Origin: Persicaria tinctoria
Lineage: Eukaryota; Streptophyta; Magnoliopsida; Caryophyllales; Polygonaceae
Direction of reading: 5' to 3'
Length of the DNA stretch: 64,000 bases
NCBI GenBank assembly: GCA_037127255.1
Contig: JBANSL010000003.1
Span: 20,339,314 to 20,403,313 of the forward strand
Position numbers and translations under genes: made by a program. Of this stretch, positions 56,303 to 64,000 are shown piece by piece; position 1 is the stretch's first letter, and each line of letters opens with the position of its first letter. The notes under the pieces are model-generated. The model was not told the origin of the DNA. It made no database searches and worked only from the letters and a program-made list of their open reading frames with translations.

Positions 56303-58028
56303 TTTAAATAAATTTAGATATAAATTCAAACCGATTTCCGATGTCCACGCAAATAAAATTACAAGAAACCCTCCCGATGTAGTGGTAGGAAATCAGGATC
56401 GAATCCACGAGGAAGCATGTCAGTGCTCGCCAATTTAGTTCCAAAATAGCCCTGATGTCGACCAGAAGTTGGCTCGATGTCGACCAGAATGAGTCGACGT
56501 CGACTCAAACTGTCGATCTCACCTGCAAACCCGCAAAACAAAAAACAAGAACTCGACGTCAAGTGATGTACTCGATGTCGATTCAGGTAGGACTCGATGT
56601 CGAGTGTGTGCAGTGAAAACTGTAACCAAATTATGTCAGAAAAGTGTCAGAAGAAATAAAGGATGGATGAGGAAAATATATGAACATAAATAATCGCACA
56701 TTGGTTGTATAAATCAACAAACTAAAAACTTCCAAAGTCGGATATTCATGCCACAACGATAACCATATAAGACTTATGCCAAAGTTATAAAAGATTATGC
56801 ATTTTAATCAAATAACCTTCGTTATTAACAAATAGGTGAATAGAGGCCCTCGCATAAACCCTAATTGTTACTACCCTTTTTGATAATTAATCCAAATTCA
56901 TATTAAAATCACTTTCGCTTCAATAACACAAATAAGGATTTACCTACTACTCTCGTAGAAGAATGATGCAAATATGGATAGAAGATGAAATCACAATAGA
57001 GATCGTACTTTTAAACATCAACTTACATGGCTATCGTCGGGCTCACCCCGACCCTGGAAGTAGGGTGACTACTCGCGCCTCATAACAATAGCAAACAACA
57101 TATTCATAATAAAAATAACTTGAATTAAACTAAATAGAGAACTTACAACCGAACAAGCCAGAATGTCTCTCAACCTTCACAACTCACTCTCTATTCTCTA
57201 TATTGTTTGTGTGTTGAAGAATGAATAAAAACCAGCCCCCTAGGGCTTTATTTATAGTGTTCAACCCTAGCTATTCTAGGAAGGAACAACTCTATCTATA
57301 TCTAATTTCTATCTATCTATATCTAAGGATAAAACATTGTGTAATTAAAATAAATGGAAACAACTAAAATATCCTAGGTAAATATGAAATTCACCAAGTA
57401 GGATAGATGTCTAACTCTTGTAGATAGAAGATCCTTTGCTTAGAGTAGAAGAAATCTTCTCGGACTCAGATTGGCGTCGGACATGTTTCTGTAGTCCACT
57501 CGACATCGAGTCAGGGACTCAAGGTCGAATTCCTCTGTGTGTCCCGACTTTAGGCACTCGATCTTGGCTCTCTGGTTCACTCGACATCGAGTTAAGGGAC
57601 TAGACGCCGTCTCGAGTTGTCTTGTATTGGCCTTCACTCGACGTGTGTGTATGTCGAGTAGTCTTCACTCGACGTTGAGCGATGGACTCGACGTCGACTC
57701 CTCGTGTCGAGTAGTCTGCTTCTCCTTCGCTTCTAATCGATGTGTGGCTCCAGGCTCCAGCTTCCACTTGACGTCGAGCCATATAGTCGATGTCGAGTGA
57801 CTCTACAGTAGACGTCGACTGGTTTTCCTGCCAGCTTGAATTCCACTTCTCCGAATTTCTCCAAAAATGTCTCGATTTCTGCAATATTAAACAAGAACTA
57901 GTGTAGATTTCCATAATTGACAAATAAGTATAAAGTACACAATTCCTGCCCTACTCTAACCCAAAGATATAAAATATGGACAGAAATCGATATAGATGTA
58001 AGTAAAAAACATGGTAAATTGAGCGCAC
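56303..58028. mobile_element. Unclassified 1.73-kb insertion in the LINE
   Basis: The insertion has exact edges because the LINE reading frame resumes across it. A 6-bp duplication ATCAAG flanks it (56297-56302 and 58029-58034). It has no obvious terminal inverted repeats and not the TG...CA ends of an LTR element on both sides. On the minus strand a TATA-like CTATAAATAAAG lies near 57255. It is dense in near-palindromes of the form CTCGACGTCGAG/CTCGATGTCGA at 56450-56610 and 57495-57825. It encodes no recognisable protein. Confidence 0.65.
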
Positions 58029-58283
58029 ATCAAGGGTAACATAAAACGTTGCATAAGGTGCAGAGGTTTGGCGGCAAGGTTACTTTGGATTAAAGTTCGT
58101 CGCCCTTTTTGGGAGAGGGAGTTAGCGATCCATTTTGATAATTGAGCTTTGGTGTTGTCGATAATAGGAGTAAAGTTATGTTTTGTGACTTTGCCAAATA
58201 TGATCGGGCAGTCTAGGTATGATTATAGGTTTGTGGTATCGGGTATTCATAGTTTAGTCCGGATTATATTTTTGTTTGTAGGA

Positions 58284-58610
58284 CTAATGTTTAGAGTCCT
58301 TTGAAAGAGGGATTGGTGCAATTTGATTTTCTGCCCATAAATGTCGCATTATTTTTTTCATGATATAGTTTATTTGGTCACATGCGTCTGCATTAGCATT
58401 GGAGAAAATGATAATATCATCAGCAAAGGCAAGAAAAGGGATCTTGGGGCACCATCTGCAAACCGAAATGCCAAACTGGTTATGAGGTTTTGTAATTTGT
58501 ACTTGTAGTTTACGAGCTAGTACTTCTGTAATCAACAAAAATAAAAAAGGGTGAGAGAGGGTCGCCCTAGCGAAGGCCTTTAGAAGGCGAAAAGATTTTT
58601 GTAGGTTCAT
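58284..58610 (-). pseudogene. LINE reverse transcriptase fragment
   Basis: The frame shows SHPFLFLLITEVLARKLQ and the catalytic box LAFADDIIIFSNAN (F-A-D-D), diagnostic of non-LTR reverse transcriptase. The N-terminal fingers and the endonuclease are missing. Just upstream the reading frame is already shifted. Confidence 0.85.
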
Positions 58611-58615
58611 AGCAT

Positions 58616-61005
58616 CCTAATTAGATTGGTAACACAATTTTTAATCCTTCGTTTTTCAATAATAAAATGTAACATATATATAGTTATGTGTATCTTATTT
58701 TATACAATCATATACTCCGTATAATATTAAATAGAAATACTACTGGTGTAAAATTTTCCTGCTCAAATATTTAGCAATTATATAATATTTTATATTAATG
58801 CCAAATGTATATTAGTACATAATGTTAGTTTTTTTTAACAGATAGTCTGCTTTTTTTTTTGGCAAGAGTATCAATATTATAATTTTTGTTCCTAAAATAT
58901 GTAGCATTCGATTGATTTTTTCTCAATAACATTCCTAACCTAGCTAACTCATTTTTTAATCTTTTTTCCTCAATAATCTAATATGTTATATTCCGATCCT
59001 TTGCTTTGAATTAGAACAAATTGTATAATAGTTATACTCATAGTCATATACATCTTATCTCATATACAATAGTAACGATACCAACTTCTGCCACATGTCG
59101 CTACCTAGACATGTTAATATCGGATCATTCGGATTGGATTTTAATCGGATCATTTCGAGTTCTTGGTAAAATGGGTCTTGCATATATCCGGGTTGACTCG
59201 AACCCGGGTTTCACTTTGTTTTGGGTCAAATTAGGTCCATTTTGGGTTTGTCAAATTTTTTTCGACTATATTAAAATAATTTAAATATAGGAGTGATTTT
59301 AATATATTCTAATTTTTTTCAATTAATTAGTACTTTGTATTTTCATAAGTTCTGTATATAGGTAAGTCACATTTTAATCTATATATTTTTTCTCCACTTA
59401 AAAGTATAATTATGAATTAATATGTTTGATTACATACTGTTATGCTTTTTTACTCTATTTGAACGGTCTTTTAATTTTTACTCTATTTGTATCAGAACAC
59501 TTAACATTCTAAATATATTTAATGTCTAAACATTCTAATTTTTTTTCCATTTTCCTATATATTAGTTTTTATTTCCAACAATGTCTTATTAATTCTCCAA
59601 CTTCTAATATCTTTCTACGTTGTTCATTGGCAAGGTTGATTTTTACCTTATTAATTTGTTGTATTGAAAGAAAAAAAATGCTAAAAAGACAAGTATGATT
59701 AGAATAACAAGTATTGTGAATTTGTGATACTAGAAAGAAGTATCCTTTTTATGTAATTTTTAAATTAAACATGATTAAAAAAAACTATGATTAAGTCAAA
59801 GATATTAAATTTCAAAGATGATTGGATTAAAATAGTTTTAATTGAAAATTATAACATACCTCTTCATAAAAAAATTTAGGTGTTTCATTATCAAAGTACA
59901 AAAAAGGGTAATGACCTCTTGATTCACATTTGTTTGACTTTAAATATTTTGAAATAAGTTTTTATGATAAATAAAATTCTACTTATTAGGTTCATATTTT
60001 TGTTCAAATTTAAAATGGTGTATTAAAGACAAATATGTTTAAGTTATAAATGAAGATCTTTTATAAGAATTTGAGACAAAATTAACACATTTTTTATTCA
60101 AACTAATTTTAGAGATTCTTTCATATGGAAGATATTTATCTTTAATAGCACATTATTTTTTTTATAAAAAAATAACATATCCTAAACAATACTAAAGTAG
60201 GAGCTGCTTAGGACACGTATGAAAAATTTCCCGCCTCTTTTTCCCTTCTATTATTGTGCCACGTATGAAAATTTTACCGCCTATTTTTTTATTTCTTTTG
60301 ATAATAAATTATTATATTTTGAATATAAAATGTGGATGACCGTTCATATATACACCAAATATCTTATAAACTTATTTTAATTTTGATTAAAAAGAAGTCT
60401 ACAAGATATTTGTAAAATTTATAACCATTTTTAGGAATAAAATAGGAGAATGTTCATATATACACCAAGTTTTTAAAATAATATTTTTTAAAAATTTTGG
60501 TAAATTATATTTTTTAAATTTATTTGAGATTCTAATTTAAATAAAGCGTACAATATTATAATATCATATATATTTTACATAATCCTAATAGAAATTGACA
60601 ATAGGTGGTGATTTGTTAATAAAAAAAAAATATTTAATGGGTGGTTTTCTCTAATTTCGTTCCTAATAGGTGGTTAAGTGTAAAAGTCTATATTTAACCG
60701 GTGGTTAAGTGTAAAAGTCTATATTTAACAGATAGTTTTTTGAATTTCCCTAAAAAATATCTTTCTCATTAACGCAGTGGGTACCTTGCTTGATTTTTCA
60801 TAACATTAATTTTTAAAAATTTAAATAAGTGTATATTAGAAGTTGTTAAGTACAAGTTAAACTCTGAAACTTTAACTAATGAAATTTTAGGTTGATTCGG
60901 GGTGATGGTTGGCATGAATATACATGTCATTTGTAGAATTGAGCCAGTTCTTTTTATTGAGTTTTTTAATTTCAAATCGGTTCAAATTTGTCCCTCCGTT
61001 ACATA
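58616..61005. other. Long AT-rich gene-free region
   Basis: No gene is seen. A CGGATCATT-type repeat occurs at about 59110-59250. A 31-bp unit (GTGGTTAAGTGTAAAAGTCT and on) is duplicated in tandem at 60670-60730, and CACGTATGAAAA recurs at about 60216 and 60251. Confidence 0.5.
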
Positions 61006-61013
61006 GTAATAGT

Positions 61014-61779
61014 TAGGGGTGGGCATGGGACGGGACGGGACGGGATTGGGGTAATCCCGCGTCCCGTCCCGCGTATTTTTTGCGGGACGGGATCGGGACG
61101 GGACGGGATTGGGGTAATCCCGCGTCCCGTCCCGCGTATTTTTTGCGGGACGGGATCGGGACGGGATTGGATTTTTTTTTCTAAATCCCGCCGGGTCTTA
61201 TCCCTCACGGGACGGGACGGGACGGGACTTGTCCCTCGTAAGTCGTAATACTATATACAGTAATTATTGCTTTACAAAAAAAAAATCCCGGTTAATAGCT
61301 AGTCACTGTAATACTAGATTTTTTAGCAAACACTGTAATACTCCATTTTTTTAAAGAACTGTAATACTCCATTAGACTATAGGTATAAGGTATTGTATAT
61401 TTGTAGATTTGATTATTAGGTACTGTAAATTTGTATTACATATTATTAAAAACAAAGAAACTAATATCCAGTTTTTTCGATTTTTTTAAATATACTAACA
61501 TGTTACTATATGTTTTTAATCTTTTTATTTATTTTAATGTTGGGTTTCAATAAATATTAATATATATAATATAAATATTTTTTTTAATTTTAATTATATA
61601 TAATTATATATATGCGGGACGGGACGGGATTTGCGGGATGATAACTCTCCGTCCCGTGTCCCGTCCCGCGTGTTTTTTGCGGGACGGGATCGGGACGGGA
61701 TTGAATTTTTTTTTCCTAAATCCCACCGGGATCGGGACGGGATGCGGGACGGAATTTGCGGAATTTGTGCCCACCCCTA
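61014..61779. mobile_element. hAT-like element with TAGGGGTGGGCA ends, copy 1
   Basis: The 766-bp element has ends TAGGGGTGGGCATGGGACGG and, inverted, TAGGGGTGGGCACAAATTCC. A perfect 8-bp TSD, GTAATAGT, lies at 61006-61013 and 61780-61787. Each end is followed by many GGGACGGGAC motifs; a ~63-bp unit is repeated in tandem at 61035-61155. The centre is AT-rich. No coding capacity. Confidence 0.9.
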
Positions 61780-61787
61780 GTAATAGT

Positions 61788-62402
61788 TGTTTCACCGGAA
61801 AGTGGTTCAAAAATGCTTATTGGGTTTAATATATTAAAATCGGATTTTTGACAAGCAGAAAATATCAATATATCCATCGGGATTTTTTTAAATATTAAGA
61901 TTTTTTTAATATTCATATGTCTAAAGATATTATTTTTCAATAATATTCATATGTTTTGATATTCAGAAAGTAAAAGTGAAAAAGAAGAATCTTCTTTCCA
62001 CTCATTTCATTTCGAACTTTAAAAGAAAGAAAAAAATCCAAATCGCCACAAGCAAAGAAACGATCCGATAGTTGAAGAATATGCCAGTAAGGCAGTAACT
62101 AATTAATGCATTTTAATTTGTAGGACCAGGCGACCACCCACGGATGATTGTCTGTGGAAGATATTTAAGGGGGATGTGGATCCTCTAGTCCACATCCACG
62201 GTTCCTTTGCTTGTCTATAAAATTATTTCGAGTATAAATAAATACTAGTACGATCCTCGTGCCATGGCGCGATTTTTTTATAAATAATATTTAGATATAG
62301 ATAAATCATAGACATTATATTTAATTCAATATTTTTAATTAAACTCATTGATTAGTAAATGTGATAAAAATAATTAAAAAAAATACACTTGGGTTAAATA
62401 GA
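61788..62402. other. Spacer, no gene seen
   Basis: AT-rich DNA between two transposons. No supported feature. Confidence 0.4.
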
Positions 62403-62405
62403 TAA

Positions 62406-62790
62406 GAGCATCAGCACTCATGGGGTAACCCCGTCCCTCTCTCTCCTTGTAATATTTTGACACCTCATTTTCCATTAACTCTACCCCATCCCTTAAGAAT
62501 TTCTAACTTTTAATCTACACCCATAAGTTTACCCTATTACAATTTTTTTAACTTTATTTATACCCCACCACATATTTTTAACCAATTAAAATTTAATCTA
62601 CCTAATAAAAAATTATAAAACCCACATTTTTATTATTTTTAAAAAGCAAAAGTGAATGGGGAAGGGGATGGGATTACCCCTTCCCACTAGGGTTACCCCT
62701 CCCCCTTCCTATCATGGGGTTGATCCCACATCAATGAGGAGGGGATAAGGGAGCTAAAGGGGAAGAGAAACCATATGGATGCTGATGCTC
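62406..62790. mobile_element. Tourist-like MITE (GAGCATCAGCA ends)
   Basis: The 385-bp element has ends GAGCATCAGCACTCATGG and, inverted, GAGCATCAGCATCCATATGG, with TSD TAA at 62403-62405 and 62791-62793. No coding capacity. Confidence 0.85.
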
Positions 62791-62793
62791 TAA

Positions 62794-63185
62794 AGAGAAA
62801 AATAAATAATAAATAGTGAAAGATAAAAGTTTTGAATTAATCCCATTTGTTAAAACTTTGAACATGGAGAGGACATGTGACATAAATTAATACTCTATAG
62901 TATATAGATATAAGGTTCGTATGGGACAGAGGTAATAAATTGACTAAAATTATAAACAGGGTAAAATTTATAAACTGATGGTAAAAGTAGTTAAAAATTT
63001 AAACAACAAGATAATCTCCGTATGGGGCGAAAAACAATTTATTTGTAAAAAGTGGAGTTTATTTGGTTTTTATTAGGGGTATTGTGGTACTTTCAAACCA
63101 AATAAGATAAAAGAGAAGGGGTAAAATAGTAATTGTGGAATATAAACCCCCAAATAAGCTTCAATCTGCAGCTTATTTTTAAACC
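62794..63185. other. Spacer, no gene seen
   Basis: AT-rich DNA between the MITE and the last hAT-like element. No supported feature. Confidence 0.4.
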
Positions 63186-63193
63186 CTTTTTTT

Positions 63194-63879
63194 TAGGGGT
63201 GGGCACAAATCCCGCAAATCCCGGTCCCGTCCCGGGCCCGTCCCGGGCCCGGTGGGATTTCAAAAAAAAATAGTGAATCCCGTCCCGGTCCCGTCCCGCA
63301 AAAATTATGCGGGACGGGACGCGGGACGACCCATCCCAATCCCGCAAATCCCGTCCTGTCCCGCATATATATAATAATGTAAAACTATATATAATATATT
63401 ATGTTAACAGTATATTATATATTATATTATATACACACTGTAATTATAATATATGTATATTTGATTACATAGTAGTATAACTGTGTACATATACATTATA
63501 TATACGTTAGATTCCATAGTTTGTGCATACATATACACTGTAATTACACACTGTCATGCTAGTGTTTATATACGCATGTATATTATATATGTGTTTCTAC
63601 ATATAGAGAGGAATCCATAAAATATAGTATAAAAAAATATAGATTTATATGTATTATGTTTTTTAAAATTGCAAAATATACCGATTTTTTTAAAAAAATT
63701 ATAATCTTTTTTATTTGAGGGACAAGGCCCGTCCCGTCCCGGTCCCGTCCCGTCCCGTGAGGGACAAGGCCCGCGCGGGATTGAAAAAAAAAGAGTAAAT
63801 CCCGTCCCGGTCCCGTCCCGCAAAAATTACGCGGGACGGGACGCGGGACGGCCTCCGTCCCGTCCCGCGCCCACCCCTA
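63194..63879. mobile_element. hAT-like element with TAGGGGTGGGCA ends, copy 2
   Basis: The 686-bp element has ends TAGGGGTGGGCACAAATCCC and, inverted, TAGGGGTGGGCGCGGGACGG. A perfect 8-bp TSD, CTTTTTTT, lies at 63186-63193 and 63880-63887. GGGACGGGAC-type repeats flank an AT-rich centre with TATATA tracts. Same family as the element at 61014. Confidence 0.88.
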
Positions 63880-63887
63880 CTTTTTTT

Positions 63888-64000
63888 AACTGATTATAGC
63901 TTATTTGTTGTTCTCATACACCCTTTAAACCGGTTTATTTTTTTAATTAACAGCTAATAATTTATATTTTTAACCGGTTTATACCGGCTGCCATACACAC
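63888..64000. other. Window edge, no gene seen
   Basis: Short AT-rich flank with two AACCGGTTTAT motifs. It may belong to an element that continues beyond the window. Confidence 0.3.

Larger units (their letters stand above)
54577..58615 (-). mobile_element. 5'-truncated L1-type LINE, interrupted by a 1.73-kb insertion
   Basis: On the minus strand the element starts within RT (about 58615), is broken at 58028-56303 by a foreign insertion, then continues through the end of RT, zf-RVT and RNase H to an A tail (54584-54577). Leaving out the insertion restores a continuous reading frame of the RT end (LHLMQRFMLP into HQELDKINKNFLWN). No TSD for the LINE itself was found. It is related to the LINE at 31567. 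Confidence 0.85.

Noticed and set aside
56303..58028. Helitron or LTR retrotransposon assignment for the LINE-interrupting insertion
   Set aside because: No TC...CTRR ends with an A/T target, and no direct terminal repeats with TG...CA ends were seen.
59100..59290. Another hAT-like element starting near TAGACATG
   Set aside because: Repeat content is similar to hAT arms, but no matching right end or 8-bp TSD was found.
60988..61248. Gly/Arg/Asp-rich frame and possible CRISPR-like repeat
   Set aside because: It is the GGGAC subterminal array of a hAT-like element in a eukaryotic genome; the tandem ~63-bp unit lacks unique spacers.

Overview
This is a plant nuclear genome window. The clearest sign is the gene content: spliced genes for plant-specific families (an APO organelle RNA-binding protein, an NPH3/BTB phototropism-type protein, a PORR organelle RNA-recognition protein, a SIP1-like trihelix factor, a Pro/His-rich cell-wall protein), a plant actin with introns at the usual codons (20, 152, 356), and QCR6 of mitochondrial complex III. 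AT-rich intergenic DNA, Ty1/copia, L1-type LINEs, Au-type SINEs and many TIR elements fit a eudicot. I cannot name the genus from sequence alone.

Layout. 1-6.6 kb: a 3' fragment of an NDUFAF6-like gene broken by a stop, then SINEs, microsatellites and a small hAT-like element. 6.7-9.9 kb: APO gene (+, 3 coding exons, 424 aa). 11.7-14.7 kb: NPH3-domain gene (+, 5 coding exons, 614 aa). 15.5-18.3 kb: a SINE, then a 1.94-kb Mutator-like element holding another SINE. 18.5-19.4 kb: intronless trihelix gene (-). 21.8-24 kb: actin gene (-, 377 aa). 24.1-34.6 kb: a dense transposon block with a 230-bp duplication, a 3.7-kb Harbinger-type element, a GC-rich TIR candidate, and a LINE nested in a hAT-like element nested in an older LINE. 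37.2-42.1 kb: two genes for probable mitochondrial proteins, PORR (-) and QCR6 (+), head to head around a short intergenic region with four site II (TGGGCC/T) motifs. 42.9-45.3 kb: hAT-like element, SINE and Tourist-like MITE. 46.6-48.1 kb: cell-wall protein gene (-), with a LINE tail inserted just upstream of its TATA box. 49.5-53.6 kb: a complete but disabled copia element. 54.6-58.6 kb: a LINE split by an unclassified 1.73-kb insertion. 58.6-64 kb: gene-free, with two related hAT-like elements and another MITE.

Genes and function. Several host genes serve organelles: APO (plastid or mitochondrial RNA), PORR (organelle intron splicing) and QCR6 (respiratory complex III). The NPH3 protein would act at the plasma membrane in blue-light signalling, actin in the cytoskeleton, trihelix in the nucleus, and the Pro/His-rich protein in the wall. 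Nothing suggests they form a cluster beyond the PORR/QCR6 shared promoter.

Transposon boundaries are the best-resolved part. For most elements I read both ends and the exact target-site duplication (TSD) from the sequence, and in two cases the empty site restores an open reading frame. The most unusual item is a family with CAGTGGCGGATC-like terminal repeats and 8-bp TSDs (hAT-type) whose members carry tRNA-like A and B boxes inside. All similarity statements come from reading the translations; no database search was run.
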